Shown here one piece after another: positions 34,548-44,412 of a stretch of 64,000 nucleotides of DNA; within the stretch, counting starts at the first letter, position 1; each line of letters begins with the position of its first letter. The DNA lies in NCBI GenBank assembly GCA_018817385.1, contig JAHIUA010000043.1:124001-188000 (forward strand), given 5' to 3'. The stretch is from Pseudomonadota bacterium. GTDB taxonomy: Bacteria; Desulfobacterota; Desulfobulbia; Desulfobulbales; Desulfocapsaceae. The notes beneath the pieces were generated by a model. That model ran no database searches. It was not told the DNA's origin and saw nothing but the letters and a program-made list of their open reading frames with translations. A program made the position numbers and the translations under genes.

Positions 34548-35549
34548 CTACTTCTCCAAAGCTGTGGCCGGTACAGGTTTGTTTTCAGCGACTAGAATAT
34601 TTTTCCGGGTTTTTATTTTTTTGGCCACGAGCTGAGGGATAACAGACGGCTGAACGAGCTGGTCCACCCGCATGAATTTTTTCGGATTGACTGGCTTGTC
34701 ATAGAGGCAGATCTCATAGTGCAGGTGAGGTCCGGTCGAACGTCCGCTGTTGCCAACCTTGCCGATGGCCTGACCTCGTTTGACCGTGGCGCCTTTTTTG
34801 ACCAGGAATTTTTTCATATGGGCAAATTTTGTCACATAGCCATTTCCGTGATCGATTTCAATGTAACGACCATAACTGCCATTAAAGCGAGCCTGGGTCA
34901 CAACTCCGTCCGCAGTCGCCTTGATTGCCTGTCCACTGGGAGCGCGCATGTCAACACCTTCATGGAAACCTTTTCTGCCGTTTACCGGGTCGGCCCGGTG
35001 GCCAAAACGGGAGGTTATGGGGCCGGGAACCGGTCGGCCCAGGGGGAGGTAGTTAAAGGTGTTCAGGTAACGATCGGAGCGATAAAGAAGGTCTTTGCCC
35101 AGAGTTTCTCGAGGGACGAGATAAGGGCCGCCGGAGTTGCTTGTCTCTTCCTGGACATCTGCAACGTCTATGCCGATATTGCACATGATCTGTTCGATCA
35201 GGTTGCTCCGTTCTTCAAGTTCAGTGACAGCTTCGTTGAGCAGCGTTGTCTTTTCCTCGAGAAAGGCTGCCGCCTGGCCGGAATTCAACTGTCGGAGATT
35301 GTTGACCTGGCTGGCAAGCAGTTTTTTGCGAGCATTACTCTTCTCCAGTTCAGTGGCCAGTTGGACTACTTGCTGGTCCAGATCAGCCTTGACAGTTAAC
35401 AGACGTACCGTCTGAAAACAGGCAATACCTAAGAGAAAGAAGGTGAAAACAGAGGCCAAGATGGTTAATCGCAGCCTGCGCCTGGAAAGAAGGAAGCTAC
35501 GGGCTCTTCCCGCATCTCCTGAGATAATAATATGCAGACGGTCACTCAT
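34548..35549 (-). CDS. M23-family peptidoglycan endopeptidase (bactofilin-linked)
   Basis: The 333-residue protein has a cytoplasmic basic tail, one membrane helix (about 25-47), a coiled coil (about 50-125), and a C-terminal LytM/M23 domain. Zinc ligands are in GFHEGVDMRAPSG and HLHYEICLYD, with ITSRFGHRADP before them. It cleaves peptidoglycan cross-bridges at the cell surface. ATG 35549 (MSDRLHIIISGD) fits the family; the frame is open to 35615. It is first in the operon with bactofilin. Confidence 0.9.
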   Translation of the reverse strand: MSDRLHIIISGDAGRARSFLLSRRRLRLTILASVFTFFLLGIACFQTVRLLTVKADLDQQVVQLATELEKSNARKKLLASQVNNLRQLNSGQAAAFLEEKTTLLNEAVTELEERSNLIEQIMCNIGIDVADVQEETSNSGGPYLVPRETLGKDLLYRSDRYLNTFNYLPLGRPVPGPITSRFGHRADPVNGRKGFHEGVDMRAPSGQAIKATADGVVTQARFNGSYGRYIEIDHGNGYVTKFAHMKKFLVKKGATVKRGQAIGKVGNSGRSTGPHLHYEICLYDKPVNPKKFMRVDQLVQPSVIPQLVAKKIKTRKNILVAENKPVPATALEK

Positions 35550-35763
35550 TGCGGTTTGCTTGGTCCCGGTGTATATATAATGTTCAGAAGGAACTGACAG
35601 GGAGTCACACTTCACTGTCTATTTTAGTTCAAGAAATCATTTTTGTTATAATCGCGGTATGTAAAATTTTCAATAAAAAAGGAAATCCCAATCAGTTCTG
35701 TGAGTTCTGATTTTTTCTATCCATATCCGCTTCTCATTCTTCTTTAGCAACCGCAAAATATAT

Positions 35764-37611
35764 ATGTCTCACCTTCTTACCTGTCAGGGCCTCGGTAAGT
35801 CCTTCGGGGCCCAGCGTCTTTTTGTAAATATCAATCTGGTGATCAATGACGGTGACCGGATCGGTCTCATCGGGCCAAACGGCAGTGGCAAGTCCACCTT
35901 TCTTAATCTGGTCTGTAAACGCATGGATCCAGATGAGGGAAAGATTTTGAGCAGGCGGCATGTCAGAAGCGCCTATCTCGAACAATCCGATGTCTTTGAT
36001 GAGCAGGCAAGCGTCATGGAGAATCTCCAGGCCGCGCTCGATGGTCTGCCTCTTGATGAAACCGAACGGTCTAATAGAGTCCAAGCCTTGCTTTCCAGGG
36101 CCGAATTTCCCGATACCAATATCCCCGTGCAACTTCTCTCCGGTGGCTGGCGAAAGAGGTTGTCCATCTGCCGCAGTCTCGTGGTCCAGGCCGATATCCT
36201 GGTTATGGATGAACCGACAAACCACCTTGATATTGAGGGTGTGATCTGGTTGGAGAAGATGCTTTCCGGTATTCTTCCGGAAAGCCCCAATGCCTTTTTG
36301 CTGGTCAGTCATGATCGTCGTTTTCTCGAAAATACCGTGAATCGAGTGGTGGAACTCTCTGCTGTATACCCGGAAGGGTCTTTGCAGGTAGAAGGTGGAT
36401 ATTCCCGTTTTCTCACAGTGCGAGCCGAGTTTCTGCAGCAGCAGCAGCAATTGGAGGAACGACTGGCCAATAAAATGCGTCGAGAAGCAGAATGGCTGAG
36501 TCGCGGTCCCAAGGCCAGGGCTACCAAGGCACGGTATCGTATTGATGAGGCCCATAAGCTGCAGGGGCATCTTTCAGAAGTCAAGAGCAGAAATCGAGCC
36601 CTGAAACAGGTGCGGATCGATTTTGATACCACGGGCCGAAAGACCAAGAAACTGTTTGAGGCAATCGCCATAAGTAAGGGCTATGAGGGGCGAACACTCT
36701 TTTCCGACCTCGATATAGTCCTCTCGCCAGGGACTAGACTCGGGCTCTTGGGCAGAAACGGGTGTGGTAAATCCACCCTCATGCAGATTATAGCTTCAAG
36801 TACGGACCCCGTTGGCCTTAAACCAGATTCTGGGGTGATCAAGGTAGCCCCGGATGTGCGCATCGTGAGCTTTGATCAGAAGCGAGAGCGTATCGATCCC
36901 CATATCAGCCTGCGTCGCGCCCTTGCTCCAGACGGAGATTCGGTGGTGTTTCAGGAACTTTCTCTGCATGTGGTTTCCTGGGCACAGCGCTTCCTTTTTC
37001 GAGCCGATCAGTTGGAGACCCCGGTGGGCCAGCTCTCCGGCGGTGAACAGGCTCGTATCCTTATCGCTGAACTCATGCGTCAGCCCGCCGACATCCTGCT
37101 TCTTGATGAACCCACCAATGATCTGGATATCCCCTCTCTCGATGTCTTAGAAGAGAGTCTCCTCGATTTTTCCGGAGCTTTGGTTCTGGTCAGTCATGAC
37201 CGCTTTCTCCTTGATTCGGTCTGTGATCAGGTGATTGGTTTTGATGGGAAGGGTGGGGTGACTTACTATGCTGACTATGAACAGTGGTTGGCGGACCTTA
37301 AGGAGGGGCAGAAGGAAGAGGGAGAGCTGGCAAAGCCAATTGCCGAGCGGACAGCGGAAAAGAAGAATAAGAACCGGGCAGGAAAACTTTCTTATTTGGA
37401 TCAGCGGGAGTACGAGCAGATAGAGGAGAAGATCCAGGAGGCAGAGGAGGAGCAGGATCGCCTGCAGACGCTCATGGATGCACCTGAAACCGCCTTGGAT
37501 TCACATAAGTTGAAAACGGTTTGGGACGACCTGCAGCAAGCCCAGCAACGAGTTGAGCAACTCTACGATCGCTGGGACGAGTTGGAAGGGAAGAAACAGA
37601 GTGATGGCTGA
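35764..37611 (+). CDS. uup: ABC-F ATPase Uup
   Basis: The 615-residue protein has two ABC domains without membrane segments: Walker A GPNGSGKST near residue 39 with LLSGGWRKRLSIC, and GRNGCGKST near 335 with LSGGEQARILIAELMRQP. A C-terminal coiled coil (about 535-610) binds DNA or ribosomes in Uup. The linker is rich in Arg/Lys (SRGPKARATKARYR), as in ribosome-acting ABC-F proteins. Uup acts on the ribosomal exit site and affects transposon excision. Confidence 0.9.
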   Translation: MSHLLTCQGLGKSFGAQRLFVNINLVINDGDRIGLIGPNGSGKSTFLNLVCKRMDPDEGKILSRRHVRSAYLEQSDVFDEQASVMENLQAALDGLPLDETERSNRVQALLSRAEFPDTNIPVQLLSGGWRKRLSICRSLVVQADILVMDEPTNHLDIEGVIWLEKMLSGILPESPNAFLLVSHDRRFLENTVNRVVELSAVYPEGSLQVEGGYSRFLTVRAEFLQQQQQLEERLANKMRREAEWLSRGPKARATKARYRIDEAHKLQGHLSEVKSRNRALKQVRIDFDTTGRKTKKLFEAIAISKGYEGRTLFSDLDIVLSPGTRLGLLGRNGCGKSTLMQIIASSTDPVGLKPDSGVIKVAPDVRIVSFDQKRERIDPHISLRRALAPDGDSVVFQELSLHVVSWAQRFLFRADQLETPVGQLSGGEQARILIAELMRQPADILLLDEPTNDLDIPSLDVLEESLLDFSGALVLVSHDRFLLDSVCDQVIGFDGKGGVTYYADYEQWLADLKEGQKEEGELAKPIAERTAEKKNKNRAGKLSYLDQREYEQIEEKIQEAEEEQDRLQTLMDAPETALDSHKLKTVWDDLQQAQQRVEQLYDRWDELEGKKQSDG

Positions 37612-37624
37612 GGGTGTTTTACTC

Positions 37625-38383
37625 CTAAGTCGTGAGCAGTGCATTGAAATAAGGAGGGATTTTTGTCTCAAAGCTCAGCTCCTCTTTGCTGTGAGGGTGG
37701 GAGAATGTTATGGAGAAGGCATGGAGTGCGAGTCTCTTGATACCCTTTGCCTTTTCTTTCCCCCCATAGAGCTTATCTCCGGCAACAGGACACCCTTTTT
37801 CGGCAAAATGGACCCGAATCTGATTTTTCCTCCCTGTGAGCAGATCTATCTCAAGCAGACTGAATTCCTTTGATTCCCTCAGAACTTTATAGCCGGTTTG
37901 GGCAAGTTTGCCCTTTGCCGGATCAGCGACAGAATACATCTTGTGAATACTGTTTTCTGCAAGATATGAAGCGATAATCCCCTCTTTCTCCTCGAGTGTA
38001 CCATGCACTACGGCATAGTACTTTTTCTTGAATTTCGGCCACTCTTCCTGAAGATAGTGCTTGGCCTTTTCGTTTTTAGCAAAAACAAGAATACCGGAAG
38101 TGTCTCTATCCAGACGATGGACAATAAATATCCGGTTTTTTGATTTTTGAATACCTTTGCGCACGTAATCCGTTAAGCGATAATAGGCTGTATTTTCTTT
38201 TTCTTTTTCAGTGCCTACGGTCAAAAGGCCATTCACTTTATCCACAACCAAGATATCATGATCTTCATAGAGAATAGAAAGTCCTCGCGGCTGATATCTC
38301 TTGGGGGGGCTTTTAAATTTTTTCTGACTTTCACGCATAATCGTAACGTTTGATTGTTCCACAGTAAAAGAGTTCTTCTTCAT
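37625..38383 (-). CDS. RluA-family pseudouridine synthase
   Basis: The 252-residue protein has the catalytic HRLDRDTSGILVFAKN near residue 90, LLTGRKNQIRVHFAEKG near 185 and GDKLYGG. It lacks an S4 domain at the start. The target in rRNA or tRNA cannot be decided. It converges with uup, with a 13-base gap. Confidence 0.9.
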   Translation of the reverse strand: MKKNSFTVEQSNVTIMRESQKKFKSPPKRYQPRGLSILYEDHDILVVDKVNGLLTVGTEKEKENTAYYRLTDYVRKGIQKSKNRIFIVHRLDRDTSGILVFAKNEKAKHYLQEEWPKFKKKYYAVVHGTLEEKEGIIASYLAENSIHKMYSVADPAKGKLAQTGYKVLRESKEFSLLEIDLLTGRKNQIRVHFAEKGCPVAGDKLYGGKEKAKGIKRLALHAFSITFSHPHSKEELSFETKIPPYFNALLTT

Positions 38384-38520
38384 TTCTGTTCAGGGACTGT
38401 AACTATACACCCTTGACAGTTCTTCTGCGATCTTTACCTTGTCCCATCAAGGTAATTCTTCTTCTCCTTTCTCTCTGCTGACCAAGGTGTAATCAGACTC
38501 TGCAAGGAATGCGGGCCTTT

Positions 38521-39291
38521 TCAGGCATCTGCCGATGTGACCTCAGGACCGGTAAGGGGAATGGTCTGATCCTTTTGCCTGTCACTATCTGGGGCAGGGG
38601 AGAAGGGCCTGTCACGGTCGCAGGCCAATGCCTTTTTCAGGGGACAGTTCTCGGCAAGCTCTTGTCCCTGGCGATAGGCCTTGAGGATTTCAACAGATTT
38701 TGCGGCGAGCTGTTGACGGATCTCTCTTCGTTTCCCCTTGATGCGGGCGATACGCATGGAGTCGTAGGCTGTCGTCTGGTGGCGCATCCAGGCGATAACA
38801 GCGGCCTCTGCGCGTCTGGCAATGGGGATGCGTTCGGTTCTTGCCACTGTACCACTGCCGACAGGGGTTGCGTGAGTGGTGACTTTTTTGCCAAGAAGGG
38901 TCGCCTCATCCTGATATCTTGGATGAAAATTGAGGAATCTGATGACTTCATCATAAAAATCTCCGACATATGCCTCCTGTTTGGCCTCACGTCTGGCGAG
39001 ATCCATCTTGCGCCGTCTCTCGTATTCAGGGCGAGTCCTTTTGGCTTCGATCTCCTTTTGGGCTGCCAGGATGTGCGCCTCTTTTGCCCATATCCCCTTT
39101 GAAATCAGGCGCATGCCTTTGCGAACCTGTACGACCCAGGTCTCGCCCATGCTCTTTACACTCCTGGTTATTGCTGCGTCTCCGGCTGGAAGAAAGATCC
39201 AGTCGTCGGGAGGGGTCAGACGTTCCCCGGATTCCAGGAGAACGGTGCCTTGTATGCGACTGTACAGTACTAGACGGTGTGTATATGCCAT
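38521..39291 (-). CDS. DUF2293-domain protein
   Basis: The 256-residue basic protein matches what I recall of DUF2293: a central AEAAVIAWMRHQTTAYDSM and IKGKRREIRQQLAAKSVEIL, common in proteins that end with a Cys-rich region. The N-terminal half has an RNA-binding-like beta region and a long basic helix (EAKRTRPEYERRRKMDLARR). Function is unknown; nucleic acid binding is inference. Confidence 0.65.
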   Translation of the reverse strand: MAYTHRLVLYSRIQGTVLLESGERLTPPDDWIFLPAGDAAITRSVKSMGETWVVQVRKGMRLISKGIWAKEAHILAAQKEIEAKRTRPEYERRRKMDLARREAKQEAYVGDFYDEVIRFLNFHPRYQDEATLLGKKVTTHATPVGSGTVARTERIPIARRAEAAVIAWMRHQTTAYDSMRIARIKGKRREIRQQLAAKSVEILKAYRQGQELAENCPLKKALACDRDRPFSPAPDSDRQKDQTIPLTGPEVTSADA

Positions 39292-39374
39292 AATGTATAG
39301 AGATTCCCTGTAAAAGGGTGCTCATTCCTAATGTAAAATTTTAATGCCTGGAAATATGAAATTATGAGGATGAA

Positions 39375-39743
39375 TCATCCTCCGGCCCGTTTCACCTGGT
39401 AGCCAAGGAGGCTCAATTCTTTTTCCAGTACATCTCGGTGATCACCCTGAATCTCGATGACTCCATCCTTGACACTGCCACCACTGCCACATCTTTGTTT
39501 CAGGGATTTTGCAATTTTTTTCAGTGCCTCATTATCCAGGGGGAGGCCAGTTATCAAGGTGACACCTTTTCCTTTCCTCCCCTTTGTTTCTCTTCTTAAC
39601 CTGACAATGCCATCACTTGCGGGGGCTGGTTGTTTTTCCCGGCAAGTACATTGGGTGGCAGATTTATTACACTTGGGACACATTGTACCAAACTCGGTCG
39701 AATACACTGAGCCAGAACCTGTAGTACGGTATTTTGGGGTCAT
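39375..39743 (-). CDS. SUI1/YciH-family translation factor-like protein
   Basis: The 122-residue protein has a short Cys-rich segment (MCPKCNKSATQCTC), then an eIF1-like fold with VTLITGLPLDNEALKKIAKS, KQRCGSGGSVKDG and EIQGDHRDVLEKELSLLGY. Bacterial YciH binds the 30S subunit and may affect start-site fidelity. It is a stand-alone gene. Confidence 0.9.
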   Translation of the reverse strand: MTPKYRTTGSGSVYSTEFGTMCPKCNKSATQCTCREKQPAPASDGIVRLRRETKGRKGKGVTLITGLPLDNEALKKIAKSLKQRCGSGGSVKDGVIEIQGDHRDVLEKELSLLGYQVKRAGG

Positions 39744-39994
39744 ATTGTTTCACTGCGATTGCAGCCTCATCAGTGATGCCGTTGCATCTGTTGGTTCATG
39801 GTCAAGGGTTTGCGGGTAGGAAAAGATATCCTCCAGCCATGGCCTCAGCCTCCAGCATATTTTTTCAGTTCCAGTCTGGCCTCCACTTTTTTCCCCTTCT
39901 GGATTGGATAAGGAAATGAACTCTGCACTGGAAATGGGCTTTTTAAAGTCTCCAGTGAGGAGCCTTGGCAGAAAATTGCTGCAAAAAACGGACT

Positions 39995-41605
39995 TCAGAG
40001 TCCGGATAGATGGACTTGCCTGATGGCCTGACATTGCGACACCTGTTTTTCCACGGCCCTGATAGCATCTGCGGCAGAGCTGGTTATACCTCCGGTATAG
40101 CCGGAACCCTCGCCAATGGGGTAGAGATTTTTTGTGTTTATTGATTCGTAATTTTCATTGCGTGTAATCCGTACCGGTGAGGAGGTTCTGGTTTCCGCAG
40201 CCAGCAATATCGCCTGGTTTGAGACAAATAAGGGCATCTCTTTTTTCCAGGTATGAAAGGCGGCCATCAGCTGCTCGGTCACAAATTGAGGATAAATCTC
40301 GTGCAAATCAGCAGTAACGGTTCCCATCTTGTATGAGTTTCGAGGCAAGCCGGCAGAACTCTTCTCACCTAAAAAATGCATCAAATTCTGGGCGGGGACT
40401 TCCCAGTCGCCACCTCCGGCCTGAAAGGCCTTGCGCTCAATATCCTTTTGAAATTCATAGCCGGCAAGTGGACTGGCTGAGTTGTAATCAGCGGTGTGAC
40501 AGCTTACCACCAGGGCGGCATTTGAAAAGGGTGATGATCTGCGGGAGTAGCTCATTCCGTTTAAAACCAGGAGGCCTTGTCCGGAAGAGGCGTTCACTAT
40601 CTCCCCACCAGGGCACATACAGAAGGTATAAACCCCTCTTCGGATGTTGCGATTGGTATAATTCAGAGAATAGGTGGCAGCCCCTAATTTCTTGAAGTTG
40701 CAGTATTTGTCACCATATCGTATACGATTGATCGTTGCCGCTGGATGTTCAATTCTCACTCCGACAGAAATCGGCCTCTGCTCCATGGCAATACCTTTGT
40801 TATGCATCATCTCCACGGTATCGCGGGCAGAATGTCCCAAGGCAATATAAATACTTGAAGAAAGATACTCCTTTTCACCATTTATTGTAATTCCTGAGGC
40901 CCGCCCCTCTGCTATCAGGAGGTCTGTCATTTTTGCGCTATAATATATTTCCCCCCCTCTCTCCAGGATATAGCATCGTATGTTGCGAACTATTTTGCAT
41001 AAGACATCGGTTCCCAGGTGCGGTTTGCTGATGTACTCAATTTCTTCAGGCGCACCAAATTTAACAAAGGTCTTTAAGACCCGATTGACATAACTTGTGT
41101 TCTTGTTTCTCCTCGAAAACAGCTTGCCATCGGAGTAAGAACCGGCCCCCCCTTCACCAAATTGGATATTTGATTCAGGATTGAGTTCTCTTTTTTGTAT
41201 AAACCTTTGCACATCAACAGAGCGGGCCTCGATTTTTTTCCCTCGTTCAAAGATGAAGGGTTTAAACCCATTGTCGATCAGTTCAAGGGCAGCAAACATT
41301 CCGGCAGGACCGAAACCGACGATGAGGGGCCTGTCTGTGCTCTCTGTTATTTTTCTGCTTAGCGCTATCTGTTCCCTGTAGAGGGGAAAGTTTTTCTTGT
41401 TTACAAAGCTGGCCGTAGTACTGACAACCAGTGAAATTTTATAGAAAAATTGTTCTTGATTCCGCAGATCAAGTGCTTTGCTCAGGATTTTGGTGATAGA
41501 AAACGTGCCTTCTCCTGCCTCCAGCTTTTGAGAAACGGATTTTACATATTCATCCATCCCATCTTTTTCAATGGGAATGTGTAAGTTGCTAATTATGAGA
41601 TCCAA
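39995..41605 (-). CDS. FAD-dependent oxidoreductase, COG2509 type
   Basis: The 536-residue protein has a ~85-residue alpha/beta N-terminal domain, then the FAD motif PLIVGFGPAGMFAALELIDN near residue 95. FGEGGAGSYSDGKLFSRRN and YTFCMCPGGEIVNASS follow, and the C-terminal FAD contact is NLYPIGEGSGYTGGITSSA. This is a conserved uncharacterised dehydrogenase family with a possible role in redox or vitamin chemistry. No neighbour defines the substrate. Confidence 0.85.
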   Translation of the reverse strand: MDLIISNLHIPIEKDGMDEYVKSVSQKLEAGEGTFSITKILSKALDLRNQEQFFYKISLVVSTTASFVNKKNFPLYREQIALSRKITESTDRPLIVGFGPAGMFAALELIDNGFKPFIFERGKKIEARSVDVQRFIQKRELNPESNIQFGEGGAGSYSDGKLFSRRNKNTSYVNRVLKTFVKFGAPEEIEYISKPHLGTDVLCKIVRNIRCYILERGGEIYYSAKMTDLLIAEGRASGITINGEKEYLSSSIYIALGHSARDTVEMMHNKGIAMEQRPISVGVRIEHPAATINRIRYGDKYCNFKKLGAATYSLNYTNRNIRRGVYTFCMCPGGEIVNASSGQGLLVLNGMSYSRRSSPFSNAALVVSCHTADYNSASPLAGYEFQKDIERKAFQAGGGDWEVPAQNLMHFLGEKSSAGLPRNSYKMGTVTADLHEIYPQFVTEQLMAAFHTWKKEMPLFVSNQAILLAAETRTSSPVRITRNENYESINTKNLYPIGEGSGYTGGITSSAADAIRAVEKQVSQCQAIRQVHLSGL

Positions 41606-41703
41606 AGGGACATTCCTCTCATTCTATTTTTTTAATTGGCTCAGGGGCGTTGGAGGGATATCTGAAGAGAACGGAGGATTACCAGGTGTTTTGTGGTCTC
41701 TTC

Positions 41704-41753
41704 CCACAGGAAAGGCAGAAAAGGCGGCCAGGGAACGAGGGAAAAATTGAAAT
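41704..41753. repeat. Repeat R4, copy 1
   Basis: CACAGGAAAGG-AGAAAAGG and a following GAAAAATTGAAATA segment recur at 42703-42747 in the same orientation. The two copies flank nudC as direct repeats of about 50 bp. Confidence 0.5.
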
Positions 41754-41780
41754 ATGAGCTGGTTTCCTGGTACGCTCCGG

Positions 41781-42641
41781 TTATTTGCCATGCTCTTCCA
41801 GGAAAAGGTTCAGTAAATGACGTGAAAGACTGATGCGTGATGGGAGCACAGGCAGGTTGTCAATATGGAACCAGCGTGCATCTTCAAGTTCGTTGGTATC
41901 AATTGATATCTCTCCACTGAAATATTCTGTTCTGAAACCAATCATCAGTGAGTGCGGAAAGGGCCATGGCTGGCTGGCTGCGTAAGAAATATTGCAGACC
42001 TCAATGCCAACTTCTTCCTGGATTTCTCGGATCACAGCCTCTTCAAGGGTTTCCCCGGCTTCAACAAAGCCAGCGAGTGGGCTGTACATTCCTTTTGGGA
42101 AATGCGGAGATCTGCCAAGTAATATGGTATCATCTTTCTCGATGGTCATGATGACAACGGGTGAGATTCTGGGGTAGACAATAAATCCACAGGCTGTGCA
42201 CTGTTTGGCCAGTTCCCCCGTGTCCTCGCTCATAGGGGAGCCACATTTTCCACAAAACTTGTTTTCTTGATGCCAGGAGAGTATCTGCAATGCCTTGCCT
42301 GCCAGGGAAAAGAGATCATCTGAAATGGCACCAAATAATTCGCGGAGATTCATTCGTGGGAATGATTCGTTATGTGATGTTATATCAATAAGTTCCATAG
42401 TGTAACATGGTGTGTTACAATACATACCCATAAATCTACGATAGGTGACATTTTGGTGGTCAAAGTGTTCAAGCGTAACAGTAGGGATGTTGAGTTTCCC
42501 ATCATTCTCTGTAACCAGGATTTTACCCCGGTAAAAAATAAACAGATAGGCATGTTGGGGAGATAGCAAATTATGGCTTCGAGTATGAGAAGGTATAAAT
42601 TCGTTTTTTAAGGCGAAGGGATATGATGTCTCTCTTTTCAT
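41781..42641 (-). CDS. nudC: NAD(+)/NADH diphosphatase NudC
   Basis: The 286-residue protein has a four-Cys zinc ribbon (CGKCGSPMSEDTG, CTACGF) near residue 130. The Nudix box is GFVEAGETLEEAVIREIQEE, followed by the NudC tail SQPWPFPHSLM. It hydrolyses NADH and removes NAD caps from RNA. Direct repeats R4 flank it. Confidence 0.93.
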   Translation of the reverse strand: MKRETSYPFALKNEFIPSHTRSHNLLSPQHAYLFIFYRGKILVTENDGKLNIPTVTLEHFDHQNVTYRRFMGMYCNTPCYTMELIDITSHNESFPRMNLRELFGAISDDLFSLAGKALQILSWHQENKFCGKCGSPMSEDTGELAKQCTACGFIVYPRISPVVIMTIEKDDTILLGRSPHFPKGMYSPLAGFVEAGETLEEAVIREIQEEVGIEVCNISYAASQPWPFPHSLMIGFRTEYFSGEISIDTNELEDARWFHIDNLPVLPSRISLSRHLLNLFLEEHGK

Positions 42642-42702
42642 GGCGTTTTCGGTGATTTCAAATGAAAGCTGAGGGGGAAAATTGTTATTGGTGTCAGGTC
42701 CT

Positions 42703-42747
42703 CACAGGAAAGGTAGAAAAGGGGCGCGATGGCACAATTGAAAAATA
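42703..42747. repeat. Repeat R4, copy 2
   Basis: The partner of 41704-41753; same orientation, with a short internal deletion. It lies upstream of nudC. Confidence 0.5.
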
Positions 42748-42784
42748 AATCGCTCTCCTTTGGCACTGCCGTATCTTGTATCTC

Positions 42785-43216
42785 TCAAATGACTCGTTCC
42801 CATTCTTCTACCCCTCCTTTGACTTGCACAAACAGAGGGTGAAGTTTGACAGTTTTTACAGTCTTGAGGCGGTGGTGAAGGTCCTTGTCTCTTTTTTCGA
42901 GTTTTCCCAGGAGATGGTTGTATTCATATTCAATCTGTCCGCTTGTGACAGGGAGTTTGCTCTTAATGTTTTTGTTTATTATTTTAGTTCGGTTAAAAGC
43001 ATACCCTCTTCTCCGGGCCTCATTATTTACCTCTCTTAAATAGCTGGCGATGGCTCCTGTGGGATGATTCGTCCTTTTAAATCGTAATAATTGCGGGTGA
43101 TTTTGATAGGCCATTGTCTTTCCCAGCAATACGCTTTGGGCCAGTAGACCTTCTCTCCACAGGGCAACGAGACCTTTTGCATCTAAGTAAGAAGGATGTA
43201 TTGACCAGAGTCTCAT
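42785..43216 (-). CDS. Pyrimidine-dimer DNA glycosylase/endonuclease V-like protein
   Basis: The 143-residue protein starts MRLWSIHPSYLDAKGLVALW, the pattern of T4 endonuclease V-like and related bacterial proteins, and contains NHPQLLRFK and YEYNHLLGKLEKRD. It is expected to repair UV dimers by base excision. Whether the catalytic N-terminal amine and Glu are conserved needs an alignment. Confidence 0.75.
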   Translation of the reverse strand: MRLWSIHPSYLDAKGLVALWREGLLAQSVLLGKTMAYQNHPQLLRFKRTNHPTGAIASYLREVNNEARRRGYAFNRTKIINKNIKSKLPVTSGQIEYEYNHLLGKLEKRDKDLHHRLKTVKTVKLHPLFVQVKGGVEEWERVI

Positions 43217-43325
43217 GGCTTGTCCTCTGGCAGGGGCCCAATCCTTTTTGCGGAGAGCTTTAGCCAGTCATCAGTGTTGCCCGGATCTCTCTCGGAGAGG
43301 ATGTGAGAATGAGGTTTCTGATTGC

Positions 43326-43865
43326 TTAATAAAATTTTTCCAGTACCAGGCCTATGATCTGTTTTTGCAGATCGAAATCTTTTGGGCTTAAGACATCAAT
43401 TACCACATTTTCCTTTACCGCGACCAGTCGTTGAAAACGACTGGCGCCTGCCCAAAAAGCCTCGTCACCGATATCTGCGATACCCTCGACAGTGGAGGTG
43501 GATGCAAAGCCTTTTTTCATCTTGCTGAATTCCAGCCGTGCGTCACCAGGGGCATTGTACACATAGGTGACATAGGTGATACCCTTCAGGAAATTCGATT
43601 TTGATCTGATGCTGCAGCTGTATGGTGGTCGGGTATAGATGTTTTTTTTGAGATCATCAGGGGAAACCGGAAGATCACTGCTGCTTTGCTGGAGATCAGT
43701 AATGGAAAGAGCCAGGAGAGTGGCACCCCCTTCGAGGCTAATGCCACTGCAGCGATTGCTCTTCTCGGTTTCTGAGGCCAGGGCCTTCGGATTGGTAGCC
43801 GACAGAGTCAAGGCCAAAAAAAGAATTGAAAGTATCGTGACTTGCCTGACTGGTGTGAGATTCAT
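43326..43865 (-). CDS. Secreted protein of unknown function
   Basis: The 179-residue protein has a Sec signal (about 1-30, ending ALA). The mature part has two Cys (RCSG, SCSI) that may form a disulfide, and a C-terminal half resembling DUF-type lipoprotein-like sheets (IGDEAFWAGASRFQRLVAVKE). I do not recognise it. It is followed downstream by the pyrimidine-dimer glycosylase gene in the same orientation. Confidence 0.7.
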   Translation of the reverse strand: MNLTPVRQVTILSILFLALTLSATNPKALASETEKSNRCSGISLEGGATLLALSITDLQQSSSDLPVSPDDLKKNIYTRPPYSCSIRSKSNFLKGITYVTYVYNAPGDARLEFSKMKKGFASTSTVEGIADIGDEAFWAGASRFQRLVAVKENVVIDVLSPKDFDLQKQIIGLVLEKFY

Positions 43866-43986
43866 ACTCTTTTCTCAAAAACGGTGAATTGCATCTGCCT
43901 CAACAGAAAAGAGATAAAAATGGTGTCACCATTTCTGACTTCTTCTGCTTTCTCCCCCCTGTCGTGCTGTGATGATTGGCTTTGAA

Positions 43987-44247
43987 TCAGGGATTTTGCT
44001 TGCCGGTATCTTTTTTGAGAGATTTGTCCACCTGGGCAAGGACGTCATTGATACCTGCGGCAATCAGGTCTGGTTGCAATGCCAGGTTGAATTTTTTATT
44101 TCCCCGGGCATCGACAAAAGTATTCTCATAGCGGATATTGGTTTTTTTGAGAACTTTCAGGCTACTGTCGAGGAGCACAAAATGGTAACTCAACAGTCCG
44201 TATCCAGCCGCTGCTGCTATAATAAGTCCTACGATTGATTTTTTCAT
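43987..44247 (-). CDS. Small single-helix membrane or exported protein
   Basis: An 86-residue protein with one N-terminal hydrophobic stretch (VGLIIAAAAGYGLLSYHFVLL) and a hydrophilic tail (YENTFVDARGNKKFNL..). Similar short proteins with a conserved YxxTFVD-like segment occur in Deltaproteobacteria as far as I recall; function unknown. Confidence 0.65.
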   Translation of the reverse strand: MKKSIVGLIIAAAAGYGLLSYHFVLLDSSLKVLKKTNIRYENTFVDARGNKKFNLALQPDLIAAGINDVLAQVDKSLKKDTGKQNP

Positions 44248-44412
44248 TGATCTTCCTGGGTGAATGGTGATTGTTGCTCATAGTAAAGGCGGTCCCTTTG
44301 TCTTCTGGCAGTGAGGGGGGACGTCCTTCTTCCTCTTGTTGTCTCCAGCTGTCTGCCACCGTGGCACTGCTCCAGTTTTCGGCTGTTGGAGAAACCGACG
44401 ACTGGTAAGACA

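Noticed and set aside
39750-40034. 94-codon minus-strand frame after the FAD oxidoreductase
   Set aside because: Overlaps the oxidoreductase C-terminus in another frame and looks random.
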